This document shows, piece by piece, positions 7,826-16,820 of a DNA stretch of 64,000 nt. Position 1 is the stretch's first letter, and each line of letters opens with the position of its first letter. The stretch lies in the NCBI GenBank assembly GCA_029245955.1, contig JAQWOH010000023.1, positions 1 to 64,000 on the forward strand, given 5' to 3'. The translations under genes were made by a program, and so were the position numbers. The DNA is from Fuerstiella sp. (GTDB taxonomy: Bacteria > Planctomycetota > Planctomycetia > Planctomycetales > Planctomycetaceae). The notes beneath the pieces are model-generated. The model was given only the letters and a program-made list of their open reading frames with translations, ran no database searches and was not told the DNA's origin.

Positions 7826-10123
7826 ATGGCGGATCCGGAGTTTTCACCCATGGCAGGGACGGTTCGCCTGATTCTGGCGTTTCACAATCATCAGCCCGTC
7901 GGCAATTTCGACGGCGTGTTCGAGCAGTCGTATCAGGAAAGCTACCTGCCGTTTCTGAACGTGCTGAGCGAATATCCCGATATTCCGTTTGCTCTGCATA
8001 CGTCCGGTAGTCTGCTGGACTGGATCGAGCACGCTCATCCTGAATACATTGACCGTGTTCGACAGTTGGTCGCTCAGAATCAGATAGAAATCATCGGCGG
8101 TGCATACTACGAACCGATTCTGGCGAACATTCCCAGCCGCGATCGCGTTGGCCAGATCAGACTGTACACCGATCATCTGGAAAGTCTGTTCAGGACAACA
8201 GTGCGAGGCATGTGGATGCCGGAACGGGTGTGGGAACAGTCTTTCGCCGGTGATGTTACGGCGGCGGGTATCCGTTACACAATTCTGGACGACCATCATT
8301 TTCGTTCAGGGGGAATGCCACAGGAAGATCTGTTTGGCTACTATGCAACGGAAGACGAGGGCCGAATTCTTTCTGTGTTGCCGGGTAGTGAACGCCTGCG
8401 TTACCTGATTCCGTTTCAGGATCCGGAGCAAACAGTCGAATACCTTCGCGACATCGCCAATCAGTATGATGATCCGATTGTTGTGTTTGGTGATGACGGC
8501 GAGAAATTCGGCACCTGGCCGGACACGCATAAACACGTTTATGAAGACCGCTGGCTGGAAAGATTTCTGCAGGCTCTTGGGGAAAACGCATCATGGCTGA
8601 AAGTGACAACGCCGTCCGAGGCTATTGATCACGTCAAGCCGCTGGGAACGTACTACATTCCTGATGCCAGCTACCGGGAAATGACAGAATGGGCCCTTCC
8701 GCCGGAACGTCAGGCTGAGCTGCAGCGACTTACCCGTCTGAATCGGGAACATGATCCCGACTGGCAGCAGTTGATGCAGTTTTCCAGCGGCGGATTCTGG
8801 CGCAACTTCCGTGTGAAGTACGCTGAGAGCAACGAGATGTACGCCAGGTCTATGGAAGTCAGTGCGCGCGTGGCCCAGCTGGACGCCAGCAGCGAACTTG
8901 GCGACGATCAGCGTGAACTGCTGGAAGATGCCCGACGCTGTCTGTATCGAGCTCAGTGTAACTGCAGTTTCTGGCATGGTGCGTTTGGTGGTCTGTACCT
9001 GCCACACCTGCGAAATGCGGTTTACACAAATCTGATCGAAGCTGACGGCATCCTGGAAGACATCACTCGCAATGTTGATAAATGGGTGGATGTCAGTACG
9101 GGAGATTTCAACCTGGATGCCCGACAGGAAGTACGTTTAAGCAACCATCGTCTGGTGGCGTTGTTCGCACCAGCCTGCGGCGGGCATCTGTATGAGCTGG
9201 ATGTGCGGACCTGCCGGACCAATCTGCTGGCAACCTTGAATCGGCGTCCGGAAGCGTACCACCAGCGCGTTCTGGACCACGCACAAAAACTTCGTGAGGC
9301 GTCCGAACGCGGCCATGACCTGCACGAAGACGTCGCCAGCATTCACGACATTGTTCGCTTCAAGCAACCGGATCTGGACAAGAAGATCGCTTACGATAAG
9401 TGGCCTCGCAAAAGCCTGGTGGATCACTTTCTGCAGCCGGGTCTGTCATTTGATGACTTCCATCGCGGTGACGGAGTTATTGGCGAGTTCGCAACGTCAA
9501 CCTACGAAGCGTCTGTCCGTAAAGGTGACACGGAAATTGTTCTGCAGATGCAGGGGCGTGGAGATGTCGGTGGTGTTGCCGTGACGGTACAGAAATCTGT
9601 GACGGTCTCACAGACGCGTCCCAACGACATTCGTATTCAGTACCAGCTGCAGGGACTGCCCAGGAATGTGCCGCTGCACTTTGCGTCGGAATTCAACTTT
9701 GCCACGATGCCCGGTGGTGCGTCCGATCGCTATTTCTACGACACGACAGGCACTCAACTGGGAACTCTGGATTCTCAGCAACAGCTGGTGGAGTCAGACC
9801 GCATTGGTCTGGTGGACGAATGGCAGGGGCTGGACGTTTCGCTGGAATTGTCTCGGCCGGCCGGCATCTGGGCGTTTCCGATCGAAACGATCAGTCAGTC
9901 TGAGTCTGGATTCGAACTTGTGCATCAGAGCGTCGCCGTGGTTCCGCACTGGGAGTTTGCTGCAGCAGACGACGGTACATGGTCGGCGGACATTCGTCTG
10001 ATTCTGGACACGTCACTGGCTCGTGCTCGCCAGCTCGCTCTGATCGGTGAAGAGCGAAAAGACTGGGATGAAGAGCAGCCACAGCAGAATGGCGTGTCTG
10101 CCGAAGTGCCGTCGGTGACGTAA
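7826..10123 (+). CDS. GH57 family 4-alpha-glucanotransferase / alpha-amylase
   Basis: A 765-residue cytoplasmic glycoside hydrolase of family 57. The signatures are HNHQP (residues 20-24), the nucleophile region GGAYYEPIL with Glu96, WMPERVWE, and GDDGEKFG containing the expected acid/base Asp near 223-224. After the catalytic (beta/alpha)7 barrel come the helical and beta-sandwich C-terminal domains seen in Thermococcus 4-alpha-glucanotransferase (DUF1925/DUF1926-like; for example CNCSFWHGAFGGLYLPHLRNAVY). It should cleave and transfer alpha-1,4-glucan segments in glycogen or maltodextrin metabolism. Internal ATG codons follow at residue 9, so the exact start could be slightly later. It converges with the peroxiredoxin gene downstream. 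Confidence 0.93.
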   Translation: MADPEFSPMAGTVRLILAFHNHQPVGNFDGVFEQSYQESYLPFLNVLSEYPDIPFALHTSGSLLDWIEHAHPEYIDRVRQLVAQNQIEIIGGAYYEPILANIPSRDRVGQIRLYTDHLESLFRTTVRGMWMPERVWEQSFAGDVTAAGIRYTILDDHHFRSGGMPQEDLFGYYATEDEGRILSVLPGSERLRYLIPFQDPEQTVEYLRDIANQYDDPIVVFGDDGEKFGTWPDTHKHVYEDRWLERFLQALGENASWLKVTTPSEAIDHVKPLGTYYIPDASYREMTEWALPPERQAELQRLTRLNREHDPDWQQLMQFSSGGFWRNFRVKYAESNEMYARSMEVSARVAQLDASSELGDDQRELLEDARRCLYRAQCNCSFWHGAFGGLYLPHLRNAVYTNLIEADGILEDITRNVDKWVDVSTGDFNLDARQEVRLSNHRLVALFAPACGGHLYELDVRTCRTNLLATLNRRPEAYHQRVLDHAQKLREASERGHDLHEDVASIHDIVRFKQPDLDKKIAYDKWPRKSLVDHFLQPGLSFDDFHRGDGVIGEFATSTYEASVRKGDTEIVLQMQGRGDVGGVAVTVQKSVTVSQTRPNDIRIQYQLQGLPRNVPLHFASEFNFATMPGGASDRYFYDTTGTQLGTLDSQQQLVESDRIGLVDEWQGLDVSLELSRPAGIWAFPIETISQSESGFELVHQSVAVVPHWEFAAADDGTWSADIRLILDTSLARARQLALIGEERKDWDEEQPQQNGVSAEVPSVT

Positions 10124-10169
10124 GTGACACGGCCGTGACATCGTCGTGCGATGCAGACCTTCTGACCGC

Positions 10170-10207
10170 AAATAAAAACGTTCCGGACAGCCGTAGCGTC
10201 CGGAACG
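10170..10207 (-). terminator. Rho-independent terminator of the peroxiredoxin gene
   Basis: A perfect 10-bp stem (CGTTCCGGAC / GTCCGGAACG, 10179-10188 and 10198-10207) with a 9-base loop. On the minus strand it is followed by TTTTTATTT. It begins 15 bases after the stop codon of the minus-strand peroxiredoxin gene, between two convergent genes. On the plus strand no T-run follows, so it primarily terminates minus-strand transcription. Confidence 0.85.
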
Positions 10208-10221
10208 CGAGATCCCAGCGT

Positions 10222-10755
10222 CTATTTCTTCGGGACCTTTAGTTCTGCCAGTTTCGCAACAAGATCCTCGCCGTGACTGCCGGCTTTCACCCTTTTATCG
10301 ACATGCTTGATCTTTGCGTCGTCACCAATGATGAAGGTCCATCGTTCAGGAACGCTGCGACCATCGTGAACGACACCAAAGGCTTCGGCGACTTTCTTGC
10401 CGGGGTCGCTGAGGATTGCGTAATCCAGCTCCAGCTTTTTCGCAAACGCTGTGTTGTCCTCCACACTGTCACAACTCGCTGTGAAATAGGCAACTTTGAA
10501 TTCGCGGATGGCTTCGCCGTTCGCACGGAACGACAGGCATTCTTTGGTTCAGCCACCGGTAAACGCTTTGGGGTACCAGGCAATCACGACTGCCTGTTTA
10601 CCCTTAAAATCTGCAAGTTTGTAGGTCTTCCCATCACTGCCCTTCAGCTTGAAATCGGGGGCATCGTCCCCGGGTTTCAAATCGGCGGCACTGGACATAT
10701 TTATTCCTCCTGCCATTACGGCTGCGACCAGACCCAAGGCGAAAAACTGTTTCAT
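10222..10755 (-). CDS. Exported peroxiredoxin (AhpC/TSA, Bcp-like), probable selenoprotein with in-frame UGA at the peroxidatic Cys
   Basis: The frame from ATG 10753-10755 to the stop at 10222 is a complete peroxiredoxin (177 residues) interrupted only by TGA at 10549-10551. The N-terminus is a Sec signal peptide (MKQFFALGLVAAVMAGG...SSAA). Before the TGA it reads APDFKLKGSDGKTYKLADFKGKQAVVIAWYPKAFTGG, after it TKECLSFRANGEAIREFKVAYFTASCDSVEDN..., ending in WTFIIGDDAKIKHVDK. In Bcp-type peroxiredoxins the residue in FTGG[C]TKEC is the peroxidatic cysteine, so the TGA falls exactly where selenocysteine substitutes in known selenoproteins. A 7-bp hairpin with loop CGUGC starts 14 bases downstream. 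The enzyme would reduce peroxides in the periplasm. AGGAG precedes the start. The alternative is a nonsense mutation in a Cys codon. Confidence 0.85.
10516..10534 (-). promoter_or_regulatory. Candidate bacterial SECIS hairpin
   Basis: On the minus-strand transcript GUCGUUC-CGUGC-GAACGGC folds into a 7-bp stem (one G-U pair) with a 5-base loop. The loop begins 21 nucleotides after the UGA at 10549-10551, inside the spacing generally reported for bacterial SECIS elements. It carries a G in its first two positions and a GU pair, as in SelB-recognised loops. The hairpin lies inside the coding sequence, as bacterial SECIS elements do. Its role is inferred. Confidence 0.6.
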
Positions 10756-10990
10756 CCTGGAAATCTCCTGTGTGAAAGAATGCAGCGCTCGGTGCGCTGC
10801 GCGAGTGTGACTTGTCTATTGTTGCCAAATCCATGCTGAAACCGCCAGGCAGCTTCATTGATTGACGCGGACTTTTCCGGAAACGGCCTCTGGATGGCGG
10901 GTAAGCCCGTCAGGCTCTGCGTTACGAAATCGTGAATCCTGGGCTTCAGTTGCAGATGCGCCGCATCATGCAGGCACGTCTGAGCCAAGC

Positions 10991-12079
10991 TCAGTTGACG
11001 TTCAGCACCCGAACACGGTGGTTGTTGCTGTCACCGATGTAGACTCGGCCGTCGTCGCCGACGAACACTCCATGGGGTCGATCAAGTCGACACGACAAAG
11101 CGGCACCGTCCGGGCCGTCGCCCCTGGTTCCATCACCAACAATAGTTTCGATGGTACCCGTGGAGACTCGGACCACGCGAATCGTATGGCTCTCTGTGTC
11201 CGCAAAGTAAACATCTCCGTTCGGTCCCAGAGCAACTCCTTTCGGGCCGGAGAGTGCAGCCTGCGTGGCCGGGCCGCCGTCACCCGAGTAGCCTTTCTGC
11301 CCGGTACCGGCCAGATGGTGCAGCGTATCTGACTTCAGATCCATGCGATAAATGGCGTTGCCTTCCCGCAGCGCCAAAATCAGGTTGTGTCGGCCATCAA
11401 AGTCGAGTGCGCGCGGGCCGTTTGTGGGAGTTCCTTTGACGGGAGAGCCATCTGGTGTCGGCTTGCGTTCGCCGGTTCCTGCAAACGTGGAAATGATCCC
11501 GGTCGTGAGATCTACCTTTCGCACTCGGTGATTTCCGATGTCGCAGATATAGAGGTTTTCGTTATTGTCCAGAGCAATGGAATGCGGCCGGCTGAGCTGC
11601 GCCTGAGTGGCCGGGCCTCCGTCGCCGTCGAATCCCCTCACGCCGCTGCCGGCAATCAGTTCGACAATTCCGGTGGCTGCATTCACCTTGCGGACGATGT
11701 TGTTCTGCATTTCGACAAAGAACATGTTTCCGTCTCTGTCGAAGCGGACTTCGTACGGCTCATTAAGAGCCGCTGCTGTCGCACGGCTGCCGTTTCCGGA
11801 ATAGCCTTTGTGCCCATTGCCGGCCACCGTTGTGATCACGCTGGTCGTCGTATCCACTCGGCGGATGACATGAGAACCGACCTGACAGATATACAGCGCT
11901 TTGTCAGGACCGATCACAATTCCAAAAGGCTGTGACACCGCTGCTCGGTCCGCCGGTCCGTTGTCGCCGGAATGACCGTCTGTGCTGTTGCCGGCCACGG
12001 TCGTCACATCTGCTGAGGCGGCAGCCGGACCGATCGTGAAAATCAGATACGAAACCAAATTCAGACAGGACAGTTTCAT
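10991..12079 (-). CDS. Secreted NHL-repeat beta-propeller protein
   Basis: The start at ATG 12077-12079 gives a signal peptide (MKLSCLNLVSYLIFTIGPAAASA) and about 362 residues. A longer form from 12193 would overlap the upstream gene and bury the signal. The mature protein is a run of NHL repeats, with units such as TTVAGNGHKGYSGNGSRAT, LYICDIGNHRVRKVD, TFAGTGER and VYIGDSNNHRVRVLNV. They form a beta-propeller, usually a binding or scaffold domain. The conserved GYSGDGGPAT segments recur between blades, as in many bacterial NHL proteins. The gene is third in a minus-strand run after Sua5 and the DUF6580 gene, but the functional link is unclear. The specific role is unknown. Confidence 0.88.
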   Translation of the reverse strand: MKLSCLNLVSYLIFTIGPAAASADVTTVAGNSTDGHSGDNGPADRAAVSQPFGIVIGPDKALYICQVGSHVIRRVDTTTSVITTVAGNGHKGYSGNGSRATAAALNEPYEVRFDRDGNMFFVEMQNNIVRKVNAATGIVELIAGSGVRGFDGDGGPATQAQLSRPHSIALDNNENLYICDIGNHRVRKVDLTTGIISTFAGTGERKPTPDGSPVKGTPTNGPRALDFDGRHNLILALREGNAIYRMDLKSDTLHHLAGTGQKGYSGDGGPATQAALSGPKGVALGPNGDVYFADTESHTIRVVRVSTGTIETIVGDGTRGDGPDGAALSCRLDRPHGVFVGDDGRVYIGDSNNHRVRVLNVN

Positions 12080-12158
12080 AAGAATGGTTCGCTTTGACAA
12101 AGACAAACGGCACACAGGTTCTGCTGATAAGGCTGAAGCACTGCAGACCTGGTCGCAC

Positions 12159-12728
12159 CTATTGATCGTCAGCTGCCGCCAGCGACGGTTCACCCTGCTT
12201 CACCGGCAAACGGCCTTCATCCCTTACGGCAAACGCGTTCCACATGGCGAAGAAAACGGGAGCAGCAATCAGGTTGCCCAGTATCGTACCGCGGGCAAAT
12301 GGAACTGCCTTGACGAAGCAGTCCATCAATCCCGCAGCGGTGCGCGGGTATGTGTCGGGCCAGATAAGCCATACACCAAAGTTGCTCAGAAGAAAGTAAA
12401 TCACAATTGAGGCGATACTGCCGCCGAGGACGGCAGAATAACGACTTGGCGAAACCTGACGTCCGACAAGGAAAATCAGTACATAGGCCGAGTAGTCGAA
12501 TGGCCAGCTGGGAAAGAATCCGTGACCTGTCGTCAAGTGCAGCAACGCATCTGTGAGCACTCGAACAGCCAGTGGCAGAAGGAATGCCACGGGGTGCCGA
12601 GTTACGGAACCGCACAGTAGAGACAGTGCCACAACCGACGAAAAATTCAACAATGGAGTGTCAAGAAAACGCAGTGCGACGCTGACACAGCAAGCTGCCG
12701 TGATAACCAATATCTGAGAATGTTTCAT
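12159..12728 (-). CDS. DUF6580 family integral membrane protein
   Basis: A 189-residue protein with about five hydrophobic segments (ILVITAACCVSVALRFL, VVALSLLCGS, VAFLLPLAVRVLTDALL, YVLIFLVGRQ, AVLGGSIASIVIYFLLSNFGVWLI, ILGNLIAAPVFFAMWNAF). The pattern with RFL near the N-terminus, TDALL and FLLSNFGVW matches the DUF6580 family, which is organised like small-molecule transporter S-components; no substrate is known. It begins 9 bases after the Sua5 stop and so is very probably cotranscribed with it. The assignment rests on the motif pattern; the membrane location is clear from the sequence. Confidence 0.8.
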   Translation of the reverse strand: MKHSQILVITAACCVSVALRFLDTPLLNFSSVVALSLLCGSVTRHPVAFLLPLAVRVLTDALLHLTTGHGFFPSWPFDYSAYVLIFLVGRQVSPSRYSAVLGGSIASIVIYFLLSNFGVWLIWPDTYPRTAAGLMDCFVKAVPFARGTILGNLIAAPVFFAMWNAFAVRDEGRLPVKQGEPSLAAADDQ

Positions 12729-12737
12729 GGGATTCAG

Positions 12738-13712
12738 TCACACAAAAGCTGCGCGGTGCAGCCGGTCGTTAAGGGCGATTCCCAGCCCGGTGTCTGGAAA
12801 ACTTCTGGCGATGATAACGTCCAGATTCGCTGAGTCGAGACTTCTCAGGGCGGCAAAAAAGTTTGCGGCACACGTTCGCAGGTCGCTGTTGCCCGAAAGT
12901 TGCTCAATTTGCTCAAATTCCTTCGAGTACGGATGTTTTCCGTGGGTCAGTAAACCGCAGCGTTTGCCCTCGGCCGGCACGGCGGAATCATGAACGGCAA
13001 TCGTTTGCAGGGTTGTTGCAGGCGCATAGTGACGGCTCAACATGCCAGGGGCAGGTTGAGCGGCCTCGTCCCGAGTTGGGTCGCTGACGGCTCGCTGAAC
13101 CGCACCAATCACCGCTTCGATGTCTTCAACGGGCAGTCCACCAGGCCGCAGCAGCGTCGGCTGGTCTGTCATCAGCGACAGGACAGTCGATTCAAGGCCA
13201 ACCTCACAGGGACCACCATCCAGAATCCCATCGATCCTGCCGCCCAGACCATCCATGACGTGCCCTGCAGTGGTCGGACTGACGCCTCCAAAAGGATTCG
13301 CGCTGGGGGCAGCGACGGGGCGTCCGACCTCCTGCAACAGTTCAATTGCCAGCGGATGGTTTGGAATTCGCAGGCCGACACCAGGCAGACCCGCAGTGAC
13401 AAGGTCAGAAATCTGAGGCCGCTTCGGCAGCACCAGGGTCAGCGGCCCGGGCCAGAATTCTGCACTCACCTTCTGTGCGACTTCGGAAAAACTGACGACC
13501 ACCTGCTGTGCCGCGACGATGTCTGTCACGTGCACGATCAGCGGATCAAACGCCGGTCGTTGTTTGGATTCAAAGATTCCGGCCACAGATTCCGAATTTG
13601 TTGCATCCGCACCGAGTCCGTACACCGTTTCCGTCGGGAATGCGACCAGTTGGCCTCGACGCAGCATTTCGGCGGCAATCGATGTATCTTTACACAGAAC
13701 GGTTTCACGCAT
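12738..13712 (-). CDS. L-threonylcarbamoyladenylate synthase (Sua5/TsaC type)
   Basis: A 324-residue cytoplasmic enzyme that makes threonylcarbamoyl-AMP from threonine, bicarbonate and ATP, the first step of the t6A37 modification of ANN-decoding tRNAs. The catalytic domain shows VAFPTETVYGLGADA, KQRPAFDPLIVHV, FWPGPLTLVLP, GLRIPNHPLA, APSANPFGGVSPTTA and GLESTVLSL. The extra C-terminal region (about residues 215-324) corresponds to the Sua5 domain, so this is the long Sua5 rather than the short TsaC form. The region PGMLSRHYAP is the conserved linker that closes the active site. It is the first gene of the minus-strand run 13712-10991. Confidence 0.95.
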   Translation of the reverse strand: MRETVLCKDTSIAAEMLRRGQLVAFPTETVYGLGADATNSESVAGIFESKQRPAFDPLIVHVTDIVAAQQVVVSFSEVAQKVSAEFWPGPLTLVLPKRPQISDLVTAGLPGVGLRIPNHPLAIELLQEVGRPVAAPSANPFGGVSPTTAGHVMDGLGGRIDGILDGGPCEVGLESTVLSLMTDQPTLLRPGGLPVEDIEAVIGAVQRAVSDPTRDEAAQPAPGMLSRHYAPATTLQTIAVHDSAVPAEGKRCGLLTHGKHPYSKEFEQIEQLSGNSDLRTCAANFFAALRSLDSANLDVIIARSFPDTGLGIALNDRLHRAAFV

Positions 13713-14119
13713 CAGAGACGCTTATTCACGAGAACATGTGGTCGTTGAGTCAGGTATGGCAACAGCAAGGGTGGGGTCTCAGTGCCAGTCACTGTGCAAA
13801 TGGTCTGAAGGAGTCGCTTCTTTCCGGAATGAAAACAGGTCTGCATCACTCTATGGCCCTGCGGAATCTGAGTCGTATGGTGTCACACGAATCCAGTTAG
13901 CGATTTGCCATCGTAGCGAGCGTTTCAGTACGGCGTCACCGCGCCAGGCGAAGAAAACGGTTGTTCTGTGGACAGAACCTCGTCACCAACGAACAATACT
14001 TAAATAAGCACGTTGGAACGTTTCCAGACGGTTGTTGACTTTGACAGCATCTGATCAGTGTACAACTTTGAGTGAAAGCTCAGTCTTCGGTGCGGCCTGG
14101 CCGCAGAACGGTGAGTATC
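13713..14119. other. Divergent intergenic region between Sua5 and NfeD genes
   Basis: About 400 bases separate two divergently oriented genes. No gene, hairpin with T-run, or recognisable operator is visible. Open frames here lack a ribosome-binding site and family features. Confidence 0.35.
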
Positions 14120-14839
14120 ATGCCCGATCCAGGCGTCCTTGCAACAATTCTATTGATCGCGGGGCTGTTTCTGCTGGCCCTGGAACTGATGATTCCCAGC
14201 TTCGGTATGCTGGGCATTATGTCCGCAATCTGCCTGCTGGTTTCGGCATGGTCTGCCTGGCAGGCATGGTGGCCTAATTCCGATAATCACGGCTACTTCT
14301 GGACATATGCCGGGTTCTGGGTCTTGGGGATTCCGTCCGTTCTGGGCGGCATGTTGTTCCTGCTTGAAAACACGACCCTGGGAGATCGAATCGTGCTGCG
14401 CGGTCCAAACCGGGAATCCGGCGATGCGACTGCTGCGTCGCAAAGCGGCCTGGCAGCCCTTGTGGGCCAGACAGGCCATGCGTCATCGCTGTTGACTCCC
14501 GGGGGAATGGTCACGGTCGATGGAGAACGGTTTCATGCGGAGTCATCCGGCATGTCCATCGACGCGGGCAGCCCCGTTTTGGTGACCGCCGCCAGGGGAA
14601 ACCGGCTGGTCGTCCGCGCGATATCTGATGGCCCGATCGAAGATCCGCATTCACCAGGTTTGTTGTCGTCCGGCGAACCGGCGGCAACCGTTGTCGGACC
14701 ACCGGAAACGGAGTTACGTGAGCCACCGGCCGGTGCAACCGGACAGCAGGACATGAAGGTTGCTGAACGGGGACAAATTGACGGCAAGTCCAACCCCCTT
14801 GACTTTGAGATTCCTGAGAACTATACCGGTAGCGGATAG
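14120..14839 (+). CDS. NfeD family membrane protein
   Basis: The start at ATG 14120 gives 239 residues. Four hydrophobic segments come first (TILLIAGLFLLALELMIPSFGMLGIMSAICLLVSAW, YFWTYAGFWVLGIPSVLGGMLFLL). A soluble OB-fold domain typical of NfeD follows (LAALVGQTGHASSLLTPGGMVTVDGERFHAESSGMSIDAGSPVLVTAARGNRLVVRAI). The C-terminal 60 residues are low-complexity and hydrophilic. NfeD proteins pair with flotillin-like SPFH proteins, and the next gene is FloA, so the two likely act together in a membrane microdomain. The short form without the N-terminal protease domain is the one normally found beside FloA. Confidence 0.92.
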   Translation: MPDPGVLATILLIAGLFLLALELMIPSFGMLGIMSAICLLVSAWSAWQAWWPNSDNHGYFWTYAGFWVLGIPSVLGGMLFLLENTTLGDRIVLRGPNRESGDATAASQSGLAALVGQTGHASSLLTPGGMVTVDGERFHAESSGMSIDAGSPVLVTAARGNRLVVRAISDGPIEDPHSPGLLSSGEPAATVVGPPETELREPPAGATGQQDMKVAERGQIDGKSNPLDFEIPENYTGSG

Positions 14840-15056
14840 TTACAGCATAGTTGTCGCCAATCACGAAATAATGGATGGGTCGGCCAGTTTGTTTCCGAAG
14901 ATTGCTGCAGAATTGAGAGCAATGGACAATTGAATTTCCGAAGGATTCTGGTCCGGACCGGAAGGCGTTGTGTGCCGTTACCTGAGCATCATATCGCAGC
15001 GAGCGTGGTGCCAATCAGAATTATGAGTGTCAGATGATGAACGGAGAATTCACGAA

Positions 15057-16100
15057 ATGAACATCATTCCTGCGTTGGTGATATTTGCTCAGAGCCCGGC
15101 CGCCTGGGCGGGCATCGTGATCATACTGTTGTTCGTTGTCATCTTTCTGGCGATCTTCGCGCAGTTTGCAAGCCTGTGGCTGCAGTGCAAAATGACGAAA
15201 GCCGGCATCGGCCTGGTTGACCTTATCACAATGCGGTTTCGAAAGGTGAACCCGACAGTCATCGTTCGCAGCATGATCATGGCGGTTCAGGCCGGGTTAA
15301 CCAAGACGTTTCCGATCACGCACAGTAAACTGGAAGCTCATTATCTGGCGGGCGGAAACGTTCCCAACGTCATCCGGGCACTCATAGCGGCGCAGCGAGC
15401 GGAAATCGACCTGAACTGGGAAACGGCTCAGGCAATTGACCTTGCCGGCCGCGACGTTCTGGATGCCGTGCGTACCAGCGTGTATCCGAAGGTCATTGAC
15501 TGTCCGGATCCCAAGCGGTCGGCAGGAACGCTGGACGCAGTCGCCGGCGATGGCATTCAGCTGTGCGCTCGAGGACGTGTTACGGTGCGAACAAACCTTG
15601 CGCAGCTCATCGGTGGAGCAACGGAAGAAACAGTGATTGCTCGAGTTGGTCAGGGAATCGTGCAGGCAATAGGCTCTACGGATTCGTATAAGAGCGTGCT
15701 TGAGAATCCGGATAATATTTCCAAGATCGTGCTGGGACAGGGGCTGGAAGGAAATACCGCCTACGAAATTGTCTCTATTGATATTGCAGATATTGATGTC
15801 GGTGAAAATATCGGGTCTCGTCTGCAGGCCGATCAGGCGGAAGCAGACATGCGGGTCGCACAGGCGAAGGCAGAACAGCTGCGGGCGGACCAGACGGCTC
15901 GCGAACAGGAAATGATCGCTCGTATTCAGCAGAATCGAGCAAAGGTCGTGCTCGCCGAAGCACAAGTACCCAAGGCGGTCGCAGATGCTTTTGCCACCGG
16001 CAGGCTGGGCCTGCTGGATTACTATGAGTTGAAGAATGTTCAGGCGGACACCAGCATGCGACAGTCAATTGCCGGAGCCAGTCCCTCCACCGGCGATTAG
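15057..16100 (+). CDS. floA: Flotillin-like protein FloA
   Basis: The start at ATG 15057 (upstream CGGAGA) gives 347 residues. The N-terminal membrane anchor is [27 protein letters not shown]. The SPFH domain includes [45 protein letters not shown] and the FloA-specific [47 protein letters not shown] coiled-coil with the repeated [24 protein letters not shown] pattern precedes a conserved [16 protein letters not shown] tail. FloA forms cytoplasmic-side oligomers that organise membrane domains. It sits about 220 bases after NfeD and 55 bases before a small basic membrane protein. Length and motifs match the family closely. Confidence 0.95.
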   Translation: MNIIPALVIFAQSPAAWAGIVIILLFVVIFLAIFAQFASLWLQCKMTKAGIGLVDLITMRFRKVNPTVIVRSMIMAVQAGLTKTFPITHSKLEAHYLAGGNVPNVIRALIAAQRAEIDLNWETAQAIDLAGRDVLDAVRTSVYPKVIDCPDPKRSAGTLDAVAGDGIQLCARGRVTVRTNLAQLIGGATEETVIARVGQGIVQAIGSTDSYKSVLENPDNISKIVLGQGLEGNTAYEIVSIDIADIDVGENIGSRLQADQAEADMRVAQAKAEQLRADQTAREQEMIARIQQNRAKVVLAEAQVPKAVADAFATGRLGLLDYYELKNVQADTSMRQSIAGASPSTGD

Positions 16101-16154
16101 GAATTTCTGATATAAGATCATCACGCCCGCCCGAGTCTCCGGAGCCACGCTCAA

Positions 16155-16784
16155 ATGCAGTGGATTGTTATTACCATTTTCATTGTTCTGCGGATCGTCT
16201 TTTCGATTTCCAAGGCCGCGAATCAGAACGGACAGAAACAGCGTGTACAGGCAGAGCCTGGTCGTAAGCGGCGAGTGCAGTCGGAAATTGAAGCGTTTCT
16301 GTCCGAAGTCACCGGCGGTAAGCAGCCTGATAAAAGAGACGATGCTGAACTTGCCCGGCAGCGGCAGGCTCAGCGCAACGCGGAGACAAAGCGTCTTCAG
16401 CGTGACGAAAAGCAGCGTCGCCCGGGCGATGGCAAGAAAAAATCTGTGCGTCGGGAACAAAAGGCGTCGACGTCAAAATCCCGTCACCGGGGAGAGCGGA
16501 AGGTCGGCTCCGGAGTTGCGGCGCACGTTGATGAGTTCATTGGAAAGCACGTATCCGAACATATTAACCATGATGTGGACGAGTACGTCGAGGCCACCAT
16601 TGTCGACAGCGTCGACGAGCATTTAGGCCGCCGAGTCATAGAGATGCCGACGATGGCGACCAGTTCCGTAGCAACTTCATCGGCCGCAGCTTCAGTCGCG
16701 AAAATGCTCAGAAATCCGGAAGGCGTACGTAACGCGATCATCGTTAACGAAATCCTGTCACGTCCCCGAGCACTGCGCCGCTGA
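16155..16784 (+). CDS. Small membrane-anchored, highly basic protein of unknown function
   Basis: A 209-residue protein with one N-terminal membrane segment (WIVITIFIVLRIVFSIS), then a long charged stretch rich in Lys, Arg and Gln (about residues 25-120, probably helical or disordered), then a more ordered tail (VDEFIGKHVSEHINHDVDEYVEATIVDSVDEHLGRRV...NPEGVRNAIIVNEILSRP). I recall no named family, but the terminal AIIVNEIL..P motif looks like a conserved planctomycete element. Being third in a run with NfeD and FloA, it may be a partner of the microdomain scaffold; that is inference from position only. Confidence 0.75.
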   Translation: MQWIVITIFIVLRIVFSISKAANQNGQKQRVQAEPGRKRRVQSEIEAFLSEVTGGKQPDKRDDAELARQRQAQRNAETKRLQRDEKQRRPGDGKKKSVRREQKASTSKSRHRGERKVGSGVAAHVDEFIGKHVSEHINHDVDEYVEATIVDSVDEHLGRRVIEMPTMATSSVATSSAAASVAKMLRNPEGVRNAIIVNEILSRPRALRR

Positions 16785-16820
16785 TCACGTTCGTACCAGT
16801 CCCGGCGGCAGACAGTGAGG

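Noticed and set aside
10549..10551. Simple nonsense mutation splitting the peroxiredoxin gene
   Set aside because: Considered as the alternative, but the stop is exactly at the peroxidatic cysteine codon, the rest of the frame is intact and a well-spaced hairpin follows, so selenocysteine is the better reading. It stays possible until the selenocysteine machinery is checked.
14511..15014. Minus-strand frame of 167 codons opposite NfeD and the following gap
   Set aside because: It runs antisense to a clear NfeD gene and has an Arg/Pro/Ser-rich shadow composition.
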